This document shows positions 15,169 through 22,004 of a stretch of 24,130 nucleotides of DNA, one piece after another; positions within the stretch are counted from its first letter, which is position 1; every line of letters starts with the position of its first letter. The position numbers were made by a program, and so were the translations under genes. Under the pieces are notes generated by a model, which saw only the letters and a program-made list of their open reading frames with translations, ran no database searches and had not been told where the DNA came from. The stretch is from positions 1-24,130 of the forward strand of contig JBHHYR010000038.1 of assembly GCA_046757585.1 (NCBI GenBank), read 5' to 3'. This stretch comes from JBHHYR01 sp046757585 (GTDB lineage Bacteria > Desulfobacterota > Binatia > HRBIN30).

Positions 15169-16257
15169 GTGAAGGTTCTTGTGCTGCCGGGTGACGGCAT
15201 CGGACCGGAGGTGGTCGAGCAGGCGAAGCAGGTGCTGCATGCCTGCGCGCGCCAGTTCCGATTTTCCCTCACCTTTACCGAAGCGATTGTCGGCGGCGCG
15301 GCGCTCGATGCGTTCCACGTCGCTTTACCCGATGGAGCCCTGCACCTGGCGCAAGCAAGCGATGCCATCCTGCTGGGAGCCGTCGGGGGGCCGAAGTGGG
15401 ACGATCCGCGAGCGCCAGCCCGCCCAGAGCAGGCGCTGCTCGGCCTGCGGCAGCACCTCGGACTCTTTGCCAACCTGCGGCCCGTCCGCGTCTTTGCCGA
15501 GCTGCTCGATGCGGCACCGCTGAAGGCCGAGATTCTCCGCCACGTGGATCTCATCGTCGTGCGGGAGCTGACCGGCGGAATCTATTTCGGCAAACCCAGC
15601 GAGCAACGCACGGGAACAGATGGACGCGAAGCCATAGACACGCTGCTGTACAACGAGGTCGAAATTGCCCGCCTGCTCCGGGCGGCGTTTGACCTGGCAC
15701 GGCGACGGCGCAAGAAGGTGACGTCGGTGGATAAGGCCAACATCCTGTCTTCCTCGCGACTGTGGCGGGAGGTCGCGCACGAGGTCATGCGGGAGTATCC
15801 TGACGTCGGGTACGAGGATGTGCTCGTGGACGCAATGGCGATGCATCTGCTGCGCCGACCGCGGGATTTCGATGTGATTGCGACGGAAAACCTCTTCGGC
15901 GACATCCTGACCGATGAGGCGTCGGTGCTGGCGGGCTCGCTGGGACTGTTGCCCTCCGCATCGATTGGGGAATCCCTCAATGGGCTCGGGCACCCCCGTG
16001 GCCTGTACGAGCCCATCCATGGCAGTGCTCCGGACATTGCCGGCCATGACGCCGCCAACCCGCTGGCCACGATCTTGTCGGCGGCGTTGCTGTTGCGCTA
16101 TTCACTCGGGCAATCTCAGGCCGCCGATGCGATTGAGAGCGCCGTGGCACGCGTGCTTGCAGACGGCTACCGCACGCCTGACATCGCGCAGGCGGGCACG
16201 CGCCAAGTAGGGTGTCGAGAAATGGGAGCAGCGGTCGTGCAGCGGCTGGGCCACTGA
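15169..16257 (+). CDS. leuB: 3-isopropylmalate dehydrogenase
   Basis: Oxidises and decarboxylates 3-isopropylmalate with NAD+ to give 2-oxoisocaproate, the leucine precursor. The 362-residue length is typical. Visible are LPGDGIGPEV (4-13), the substrate-binding block LGLFANLRPVR (about 105-115), RELTGGIYFG (about 137-146), TSVDKANIL, the metal-binding ENLFGDILTDEAS (about 240-252) and LYEPIHGSAPDIAG (about 280-293). GTG 15169 has GGGAGGA at 15154-15160, eight bases upstream. A GTG/TTG-type start further up (15139) would add ten unconserved residues. It follows leuA after 40 bases. The isomerase genes leuC and leuD are not between them. Confidence 0.96.
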   Translation: MKVLVLPGDGIGPEVVEQAKQVLHACARQFRFSLTFTEAIVGGAALDAFHVALPDGALHLAQASDAILLGAVGGPKWDDPRAPARPEQALLGLRQHLGLFANLRPVRVFAELLDAAPLKAEILRHVDLIVVRELTGGIYFGKPSEQRTGTDGREAIDTLLYNEVEIARLLRAAFDLARRRRKKVTSVDKANILSSSRLWREVAHEVMREYPDVGYEDVLVDAMAMHLLRRPRDFDVIATENLFGDILTDEASVLAGSLGLLPSASIGESLNGLGHPRGLYEPIHGSAPDIAGHDAANPLATILSAALLLRYSLGQSQAADAIESAVARVLADGYRTPDIAQAGTRQVGCREMGAAVVQRLGH

Positions 16258-16289
16258 CACCTCCCCAGGGGCCGGCGGGTGCCATCCAG

Positions 16290-17309
16290 ATGAAGAAGTC
16301 TTCCTATGCGCTGGCGGTGGTCGGGGCGACCGGCCTGGTTGGCCAGCAAATCATCGAGACGCTCGAGGAACGCCGGTTTCCCATCGCCGACCTTCGGCTC
16401 TATGCGTCGCTGCGCTCAGCAGGAGAGGCCGTCCGATGTGGTGACGTCACCGCGCGGGTCGAACTCCTTGATGGCGCGCGGTTCGATGCGACGGACGTTG
16501 TGTTTGTGGCGGCTGGCCAGCAGGTGAGCGCCGAGTGGGCAGGGCGCGTCGCCGGTGCTGGCGCGGTCGTGATCGACACCTCCCAACTGTTCGCCAGTGA
16601 CCCGGACGTTCCGCTCGTGGTGCCAGAAGTGAACGGGTCGGAGCTGGCAGGGTGTGGTTCCCGCCGGTTGATCGCGAGCCCGGACTCGTCGGCGGTCGCG
16701 CTCGCGGTTGCTCTCAATCCGCTGCACGCAGCTGCCTGCATCACGCGCGTCGTTGCCTCGACGCTCGAGCCCGTGTCCGGCGCGGGCCGCCGCGGGGTCG
16801 AAGAGTTGCAACGGCAGACCGTCGCGTTGATGAACGGACGCAGCGTCGAGCGGGAATGCTTTCCCAACCGGATCGCGTTCAACGTGCTGCCCCAGGTTGG
16901 TGAGTTCGTCGCAGGCGGTGCGTCGCAGGCGGAGCAGCAGACCGTCGGTGCGTTGCGCCGGCTCCTGCAGCACCCTGAGCTGACGGTGAGTGTGACCCGC
17001 GTGCGCGTGCCGCTCTTCTACGGCGAGGCCATCGCGGTCAACGTCGAGACCCTCGAGAAGGTGAGTGCCGCCGCGGCGCGTGAGATTTTCCGTACCGCGC
17101 CGGGGGCCCTGCTGCGCGACGATACGAGCGCCCTGCCGTACCCCACACCCGCCGACGCCGTCGGACAGGACGCGACGTACGTGGGGCGCATCCGTGAGGA
17201 TGAGGAAACGAACGGCCTGGATTTCTGGATCACCATCGACAACATCCGCAAGGGTTCGGCCGTCAACGCGGTGCAGATTGCCGAGCTACTGGTGCGAGAC
17301 TATCTGTAA
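16290..17309 (+). CDS. usg: Aspartate-semialdehyde dehydrogenase homologue without catalytic residues (USG-1-like)
   Basis: The 339-residue protein has the full Asd fold. It begins YALAVVGATGLVGQQIIETL, keeps VPLVVPEVN, EPVSGAGRRGVEELQRQT and RVPLFYGE, and ends with VGQDATYVGRIR ... DNIRKGSAVNAVQIAELL. The residues Asd needs are changed. The catalytic Cys in the usual N-C-S-T motif is Ser133 (Asp-Ser-Ser-Ala). The substrate Gln 27 residues later is Glu160. The active-site His of the G-H-S motif is Glu246. The NSSAxR phosphate-binding segment is replaced by DTSQLF. USG-1 proteins are Asd paralogues of unknown role found near leuB/asd/truA in other proteobacteria, and the leuB-truA position fits. 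It is unlikely to catalyse the Asd reaction; a true asd is expected elsewhere. Automated annotation would probably call it asd. The ribosome site before ATG 16290 is poor. Confidence 0.85.
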   Translation: MKKSSYALAVVGATGLVGQQIIETLEERRFPIADLRLYASLRSAGEAVRCGDVTARVELLDGARFDATDVVFVAAGQQVSAEWAGRVAGAGAVVIDTSQLFASDPDVPLVVPEVNGSELAGCGSRRLIASPDSSAVALAVALNPLHAAACITRVVASTLEPVSGAGRRGVEELQRQTVALMNGRSVERECFPNRIAFNVLPQVGEFVAGGASQAEQQTVGALRRLLQHPELTVSVTRVRVPLFYGEAIAVNVETLEKVSAAAAREIFRTAPGALLRDDTSALPYPTPADAVGQDATYVGRIREDEETNGLDFWITIDNIRKGSAVNAVQIAELLVRDYL

Positions 17310-17388
17310 GTGGCGGCTGCGGCCGCACAGGGTGCGGGAGAAAGAGACCCCGGGGTTTCCTTGCCTCTTCGGTGAGGAGGCCGCACAC

Positions 17389-17397
17389 ATGCGGTAA
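17389..17397 (+). other. Two-codon mini-ORF (ATG CGG TAA) overlapping the truA start
   Basis: The strong ribosome site GAGGAGG (17374-17380) is eight bases from ATG 17389, whose frame is Met-Arg-stop. The stop TAA (17395-17397) overlaps the truA ATG (17397-17399) as TAATG. The same ribosome site is 16 bases from truA, too far for efficient direct initiation, so truA may rely on termination-reinitiation. Confidence 0.45.
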
Positions 17398-18128
17398 TGC
17401 GTTTCAAGCTCATCGTCGAGTACGACGGCACCAACTACCACGGCTGGCAGGTACAGCCGCGCAAACGCACGGTGCAGGCCGTGTTGGAAGACGCCGTCGG
17501 GCGTATGCTTGGCGAGAAGGTGCGCGTAACGGCGGCGGGTCGCACGGATGCCGGCGTGCACGCCGGCGGTCAGGTCGCGAGCGTCTCGGTGCAGCGCGAT
17601 GTATCTGCCGACAAACTCCGAGCGGGCTTGAATGCACTGACACCTGCGGACGTCAGCGTCAGAAAGGTGGACGTGGTGGCGGAGGACTTTGACCCGCGCC
17701 GCGCGGCGCGCAGCCGCGTCTACACCTACCGCATCTGGAACGTGCGCGTGCCGTCTCCCTTCTGGCGGCGCTACGCGTGGCACGTGGCCCGGCCCCTCGA
17801 CTGCCCACGCATGCGAGTCGCGGCTGCTTGCCTCCTCGGCGAGCACGACTTCAGCGCGTTTCAGGCTGCCGGCGGCGCGGTGGCCCATCCCGTGCGGCGC
17901 GTGCTCCGGAGTGAACTCGATCAGAACGACCAGCTGATTACCTATACGGTCGAGGCGACGGGCTTCTTGCGGCACATGGTGCGCAACATCGTCGGGACGC
18001 TGGTGGAGGTTGGGACGGCAGACCGGCCCAGCAACGATCTGTCCCGTGTGCTGGAGGCGCGCGATCGCGCGCTGGCTGGACGCACGGCCCCTGCCCGTGG
18101 GCTGTGCCTCACACAGGTGAACTTCTAG
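17397..18128 (+). CDS. truA: tRNA pseudouridine(38-40) synthase
   Basis: Makes pseudouridine at positions 38-40 of the anticodon arm of many tRNAs. The 243-residue length matches TruA. It begins MRFKLIVEYDGTNYHGWQVQP, carries the catalytic Asp in the AAGRTDAGVHAGGQVAS motif (about residues 46-62) and ends with FLRHMVRNIVGTLVEVG (about 194-210) and ARGLCLTQVNF. ATG 17397 is the only sensible start: no in-frame start exists just upstream, and the protein begins exactly at the first conserved strand. Translation may depend on the two-codon mini-ORF that overlaps it. It ends the leu-usg-truA run; a GC-rich hairpin follows 17 bases after its stop. Confidence 0.97.
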   Translation: MRFKLIVEYDGTNYHGWQVQPRKRTVQAVLEDAVGRMLGEKVRVTAAGRTDAGVHAGGQVASVSVQRDVSADKLRAGLNALTPADVSVRKVDVVAEDFDPRRAARSRVYTYRIWNVRVPSPFWRRYAWHVARPLDCPRMRVAAACLLGEHDFSAFQAAGGAVAHPVRRVLRSELDQNDQLITYTVEATGFLRHMVRNIVGTLVEVGTADRPSNDLSRVLEARDRALAGRTAPARGLCLTQVNF

Positions 18129-18145
18129 CTGCAACAAGGCAAGAG

Positions 18146-18166
18146 GGCGGCGGCGGGGCCGCCGCC
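18146..18166 (+). terminator. GC-only hairpin after truA, possible terminator
   Basis: GGCGGCGGC (18146-18154) and GCCGCCGCC (18158-18166) form a perfect nine-pair stem with a GGG loop, starting 17 bases after the truA stop. No T tract follows (GGGGTTGAAG), so it may act with Rho, as a pause, or as an mRNA 3'-end stabiliser rather than as a classical terminator. Confidence 0.4.
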
Positions 18167-18170
18167 GGGG

Positions 18171-18199
18171 TTGAAGCTGGGCGTCCAAGACAATAGATT
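18171..18199 (+). promoter_or_regulatory. Predicted sigma-70-type promoter for the DHS-like / GH15 genes
   Basis: TTGAAG (18171-18176), 17 bases, TAGATT (18194-18199). Both hexamers match four or more positions of the consensus and lie right after the truA hairpin. A start near 18206 leaves a leader of about 100 nt before ATG 18309; that leader holds no other convincing gene. Confidence 0.5.
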
Positions 18200-18308
18200 G
18201 AGCCCGCTTTGCGCCTCCAGGCCGCACGTATGGATCGCCGGCAAGGCGGAGTCAGCCACCCGCCCCGGCGCCGCCGGGGACGCGCGAAGGGATGGAAGGG
18301 GAGTGCAG

Positions 18309-19289
18309 ATGGGCTCGGTGCGGGAATTTCTAGAGCGACACTACTTGCATTTCAATGCGCGCGAGACGGTGGACGCAGCCAAGGCGTACGAGGCACATCT
18401 CAGCGCCGGCGGCAAGATGCTCGTTTCGCTGGGGGGAGCTATGTCAACCGCGGAACTCGGCATCATCTTCGCGCGCATGATCCGGGCAGGTAAGGTGCAT
18501 GCGGTATCGTGTACCGGTGCCAATCTCGAGGAAGACGTGTTCAACCTCATTGCTCACGACACGTACAAGCTCATTCCCAATTGGCGTGCGCTTTCCGCCC
18601 GCATGGAGGAGGACCTCCTGCGGCAGGGGTACAGTCGGGTGACCGACACGTGTATTCCGGAAGACGTGATGTACAACCTCGAGGCACGGCTCATCGCGCG
18701 GTGGAAAAAAGCCTGCGAGCACAACGAACGCAAGTTCCCGTCCGAATACCTGTTCGACATCCTCTCCTCTGGAGAACTGGAGCCCTACTATCAGATCGAC
18801 CCCGCGCATTCGTGGATGCTGGCGGCGGCGCAGAATGGTATCCCGGTGTGGTCGCCCGGCTGGGAAGATTCGACAAGCGGAAATATATTTGCGGCCGGCG
18901 TCTTCAGCGGCCAGATCCCCAACCACCAGTGCGTGAAGGACGGGACGGAGCAGTTCGAGTCCTTGATCCGGTGGTATTTGCAAGAGACCGCGGACCTGGC
19001 CGGCCGGCCGGCACCAGGGTTCTTGCAGATCGGCGGCGGGATCGCTGGGGACTTCGCCATATGCGTCTGCCCGTCGGTCATCGTGGACCTGAAGAAGCCC
19101 GACGTGCCCAAGTGGGCGTACTTCTGCCAGGTCTCGGACGCCGTTACCTCGTACGGCGGCTACTCCGGCGCCGTCCCCAACGAGAAGATCACCTGGGCCA
19201 AACTGGACCCGGATACGCCGAAGTTCATGATCCAGTCCGACGCGACCATCGTCGTGCCGTTGCTGTTCGCATACCTGCTCGACGACTGA
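18309..19289 (+). CDS. Deoxyhypusine-synthase-like protein lacking the catalytic lysine
   Basis: The 326-residue protein belongs to the deoxyhypusine synthase (DHS) superfamily by its NAD-binding segments: SLGGAMSTAELGIIFARMI (about 40-58), CTGANLEEDVFNLI (68-81), a central WSPGWEDSTSGNI (181-192) and IGGGIAGDF (241-249). In eukaryotic and archaeal DHS the GGG is followed two residues later by the lysine that carries the aminobutyl intermediate. Here that position is Gly247, and the region continues ICVCPSVIVDL instead of the usual KHH block. Bacteria lack eIF5A, the DHS substrate. Bacterial homologues of this GGGIAGDF type are known but, as far as I know, without a settled function; a polyamine-related NAD-dependent reaction is a guess. 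ATG 18309 has AAGGGGAG (18296-18303) five bases upstream; the frame is open back to 18171. The GH15 gene follows after 23 bases. Confidence 0.85.
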   Translation: MGSVREFLERHYLHFNARETVDAAKAYEAHLSAGGKMLVSLGGAMSTAELGIIFARMIRAGKVHAVSCTGANLEEDVFNLIAHDTYKLIPNWRALSARMEEDLLRQGYSRVTDTCIPEDVMYNLEARLIARWKKACEHNERKFPSEYLFDILSSGELEPYYQIDPAHSWMLAAAQNGIPVWSPGWEDSTSGNIFAAGVFSGQIPNHQCVKDGTEQFESLIRWYLQETADLAGRPAPGFLQIGGGIAGDFAICVCPSVIVDLKKPDVPKWAYFCQVSDAVTSYGGYSGAVPNEKITWAKLDPDTPKFMIQSDATIVVPLLFAYLLDD

Positions 19290-19312
19290 CGCCACCCGGG
19301 CTTCGTGCACTC

Positions 19313-19954
19313 ATGAGTTACCAGCCCATTGAGAACTACGGCATCATCGGGGATCTCCATACGGTCGCGCTGATCGGCATGAACGGCTCCGTGGATTTCA
19401 TGTGTGTCCCCCATTTCGATTCCCCAACCGTGTTTGCCGCTCTGCTCGACCGCCGCAAGGGCGGGCGCTTTCAGATCGCTCCGCAACTTGACGACGCACG
19501 CCAAAAACAGCTCTACCTGCCCGACACCAACGTCTTACTAACTCGCTTCCTCTCCTCAGACGGGGTGGCAGAGATCTCCGATTTCATGCCGGTCGAAGAG
19601 AAGACGCACGCGCACACCTTGGTCCGGCGCACCAAGACTGTGCGGGGTGAAGTGCGCTTTCGCATGGTGTGTGCCCCGCGTTTCGACTATGCGCGCGCGC
19701 CGCACCGTGTGGAAGCGAAGACGGGAGAAGTGCTGTTCATATCGCTCGGGGAGGATCGGGCCGCACTGCGCCTGCGCACGGAAGTTCCAGTGCGCGTTGA
19801 CGACGGAACGGCAGTGGCGGAGTTCACCCTGCGGGCCGGGCAGACGGCAGCATTCATCTTGGAAGAGGCCCGGGAAGGCACGGAGTCGCCGTCCGGTGCG
19901 CCCGGCTATGTCTCCCAGGCATTCAAAGACACGGTGAATTTCTGGCGGCGCTAG
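19313..19954 (+). CDS. GH15 N-terminal domain fragment
   Basis: Upstream part of the interrupted GH15 gene, 213 residues ending FKDTVNFWRR before TAG 19952-19954. It holds the whole beta-sandwich domain that packs against the catalytic barrel in GH15 enzymes but no catalytic residues. ATG 19313 lies 23 bases after the DHS-like gene and has no clear ribosome site, so it may depend on coupling with that gene. Confidence 0.7.
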   Translation: MSYQPIENYGIIGDLHTVALIGMNGSVDFMCVPHFDSPTVFAALLDRRKGGRFQIAPQLDDARQKQLYLPDTNVLLTRFLSSDGVAEISDFMPVEEKTHAHTLVRRTKTVRGEVRFRMVCAPRFDYARAPHRVEAKTGEVLFISLGEDRAALRLRTEVPVRVDDGTAVAEFTLRAGQTAAFILEEAREGTESPSGAPGYVSQAFKDTVNFWRR

Positions 19955-21124
19955 ATGGGGCGCTCCACGTACAACGGGCGCTGGTACGATATGGTGCACC
20001 GCTCCGCCCTCACGCTGAAGCTGCTAGCGTCGCAGCCCCACGGCTCTTTCGTCGCCGCACCCACCTTCGGCCTCCCCGAGGAAATCGGTGGTCCACGCAA
20101 CTGGGATTATCGCTACACGTGGATCCGCGACGCCTCGTTCACACTCTATGGGCTGTTTCGGCTCGGTTACACGGAGGAAGCCGTCGCCTTCATGAGGTGG
20201 ATTGAGGCGCGCTGCAGCGAGCTCGAGCCGGACGGCGCGCTGCAGGTGATGTACGGCATCGACGGCCGGCACGATCTGGCCGAAACGACGTTGACGCACC
20301 TGGAGGGATACAAACAGTCATCTCCCGTGCGGATCGGGAACCGTGCGTACAAGCAGCTCCAGCTCGACATCTATGGGGAGCTCATGGACTCGGTGTATCT
20401 GTACAACAAGTTTGCCGAGCCGATTTCGCATGACCTCTGGAAGAACATCGTACGCCTGCTGAACTGGGTGTGCGCCAACTGGCGACAGAAGGACGAGGGG
20501 ATCTGGGAGATCCGCAGTGGCCAGCACGCGTTTCTCTACTCACGAGTCATGTGCTGGGTGGCGCTCGACCGCGGCGTCCGTCTGGCGCAGAGGCGGTCCC
20601 TGCCCGCGCCGCTCGACCGGTGGCACAAGGTCCGCAACGAGCTCTATCAGGATATTTTTGCGCGGTTCTGGCACAAGCAACGCCAGGCGTTCGTGCACTA
20701 CGAGGGTACCGCGCATGTGGACGCGGCGAGCCTGCTGATGCCACTCGTTAGATTCATGGGGCCGACTGATCCGCGCTGGTGCTCGACCTTGAGAGCCATC
20801 GAAGATGAGCTCGTCGATGACTCCTTGGTGTACCGCTATGGCAGAGACACGTTTCGTGACGGGCTCACCGGCAAGGAAGGAACCTTCACCATGTGTTCCT
20901 TTTGGTACGTTGAGTGCGTGTCACGCGCCGGTGACCCTGCAAAGGCACGGTTCCTCTTTGAGAAGGCGCTCGGCTACGCCAACCACCTGGGCCTCTACTC
21001 CGAGGAGCTGGGGCCGCGGGGTGAGCATCTCGGCAACTTTCCGCAGGCGTTCACGCATCTTGGCCTGATCAGCGCCGCCTTCGACCTCAACCGCCGGCTC
21101 AGCGCCGCGGGGCGGCCATGCTAA
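19955..21124 (+). CDS. GH15 catalytic barrel fragment
   Basis: Downstream part of the interrupted GH15 gene, 389 residues, starting at the ATG directly after the amber codon. It contains the substrate-binding WDYRYTWIRD block, both expected carboxylates (Glu185 in GIWEIR and a Glu in LYSEE at 348-351) and the conserved C-terminal NFPQAFTHLGLI motif. No independent ribosome site is evident; expression would need reinitiation after TAG. Its last 204 bases are overlapped antisense by the metzincin gene. Confidence 0.7.
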   Translation: MGRSTYNGRWYDMVHRSALTLKLLASQPHGSFVAAPTFGLPEEIGGPRNWDYRYTWIRDASFTLYGLFRLGYTEEAVAFMRWIEARCSELEPDGALQVMYGIDGRHDLAETTLTHLEGYKQSSPVRIGNRAYKQLQLDIYGELMDSVYLYNKFAEPISHDLWKNIVRLLNWVCANWRQKDEGIWEIRSGQHAFLYSRVMCWVALDRGVRLAQRRSLPAPLDRWHKVRNELYQDIFARFWHKQRQAFVHYEGTAHVDAASLLMPLVRFMGPTDPRWCSTLRAIEDELVDDSLVYRYGRDTFRDGLTGKEGTFTMCSFWYVECVSRAGDPAKARFLFEKALGYANHLGLYSEELGPRGEHLGNFPQAFTHLGLISAAFDLNRRLSAAGRPC

Positions 21125-21856
21125 AGGTGCTTCAGCCCCTGGCCGTGGTGCAGTGGGCGGGCCCGGATGGGGGCTTCGTTGTCGGCCCGCCTCAGGGCGC
21201 CGCTGCGTGTGGCCGGGGTAGCGGGCGCGGATGCGTCGGACGTCGTCCGCTGACAACCCGGAGAACTTGCGGATGTCTTCCCGCGCCGCCAACTGCTCCC
21301 GGTAGCGTAGGAAATAGCGCGGAACGTCGCCGCCATAGCCGAAGAAGTACATGATGTCATCATAGTTGGTGGTGTGCGCGAGCCCCAAGCCGTGGCCGAT
21401 CTCATGCAGGCAGGTCAGGTAGACCACCGCATCGCGAAACAAACGGTCCGCCTTGGCGTGTCGATCCATCTCGGGCCCTAGGCCTGCCACGCCGGGCCGC
21501 ACGAAAATCGCGGCGCCGATCCTGCCCCGGACGAGAATCGGACGCATTTCGCCGTACAGGCCACCTGACGGCGCCACCCAGTAGACGCGGATCAATGCTG
21601 ACTCTTCGGGCGCCGCCTCGAATCGGAGCCCGCCGCCGGCGGCGCGTTCCCACGCCCCGAGCGCCCAGCGCGCCAGCGTCGCGTCACCCCGCTGGTACCC
21701 GGAGACCGCTCCGCCGGGCGCAATGAAGTAGGGAATCAGTCGGCCCGCGGGGCGCACGGTGGCCGACGGAGGCGAGGGCTGCCCCAGCGTACGGATCGCA
21801 AGCGCCACCACGGCGGCTAGCGTCCCGAGAACCAACCGGGAACCGCGGTGCCACAT
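20921..21856 (-). CDS. Secreted matrixin-like zinc metalloprotease (metzincin)
   Basis: The 311-residue product begins with a likely signal peptide: MWHRGSR, then a hydrophobic stretch LVLGTLAAVVALAI. RLIPYFIAPGG (39-49) resembles the start of a matrixin catalytic domain. The zinc site HEIGHGLGLAH supplies His151, Glu152, His155 and His161, and the Met-turn DDIMYF has Met169. The domain ends near residue 213 (RRIRARY), followed by about 100 low-complexity Pro/Arg/Ala-rich residues. The last 67 residues are read antisense to the GH15 barrel because no in-frame stop occurs before 20921. ATG at 21856 is chosen for the signal peptide; an ATG at 21970 would add 38 basic residues and further upstream frame is shadow. 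It lies 148 bases downstream of the YyaL-like gene on the same strand; no other gene or clear signal is seen in that gap. Its substrate is unknown. Confidence 0.8.
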   Translation of the reverse strand: MWHRGSRLVLGTLAAVVALAIRTLGQPSPPSATVRPAGRLIPYFIAPGGAVSGYQRGDATLARWALGAWERAAGGGLRFEAAPEESALIRVYWVAPSGGLYGEMRPILVRGRIGAAIFVRPGVAGLGPEMDRHAKADRLFRDAVVYLTCLHEIGHGLGLAHTTNYDDIMYFFGYGGDVPRYFLRYREQLAAREDIRKFSGLSADDVRRIRARYPGHTQRRPEAGRQRSPHPGPPTAPRPGAEAPLAWPPRGAEPAVEVEGGADQAKMRERLRKVAEMLTPRPQLLGVEAQVVGVAERLLKEEPCLCRVTGA

Positions 21857-22004
21857 GGCACCGCCACGGGGGCGCCTCGGGTGCGCTCCCGCCACCAGGG
21901 GTCGGAGGCCGCTCAGTGCCTGCTGCGACCTCTGTCTGGTGGTGCGGGGAATACTCAACCTCCGGGTCATGCGCGGCGAGCGAGAGCCGGCGCCGTGCGT
22001 TCGC

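Larger units (their letters stand above)
19313..21124 (+). pseudogene. GH15 glucoamylase/trehalase-type glycoside hydrolase, interrupted by in-frame TAG
   Basis: Both halves lie in one frame of 604 codons, broken only by TAG at 19952-19954. Part 1 (19313-19954, 213 residues) is the N-terminal beta-sandwich domain, with IENYGIIGDLHTVALIGMNG and FDSPTVFAALLD. Part 2 (19955-21124, 389 residues) is the (alpha/alpha)6 catalytic barrel, with GGPRNWDYRYTWIRDA (45-60), the acid-bearing GIWEIR (Glu185) and LYSEE ... GNFPQAFTHLGLISAA near the end. The TAG falls where family members usually have Trp in an FWRRW-like motif, so a single TGG-to-TAG change explains it. The ATG of part 2 immediately follows the stop (TAGATG), so reinitiation could still make the barrel. 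The rest of the frame shows no decay, so the mutation is recent, a sequencing error, or tolerated as a split gene. TAG is an ordinary stop elsewhere in the window. The substrate (starch oligosaccharides or trehalose) cannot be told. Confidence 0.8.

Noticed and set aside
13341..15554. 737-residue open frame on the - strand across leuA/leuB
   Set aside because: It is antisense to two unmistakable genes; long antisense frames are expected from GC-rich codon use, and the translation shows no recognisable domain.
17335..17375. ACCCCGGGGT palindrome between usg and truA as an intrinsic terminator
   Set aside because: The perfect palindrome leaves no loop, flanking pairing is poor and no T tract follows.
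19952..19954. Amber codon recoding (TAG read as an amino acid) as explanation of the GH15 interruption
   Set aside because: ybgF-like, pyrH, uppS, rseP, tsaB and truA all end in TAG, so TAG is a normal stop here; no recoding signal is evident.
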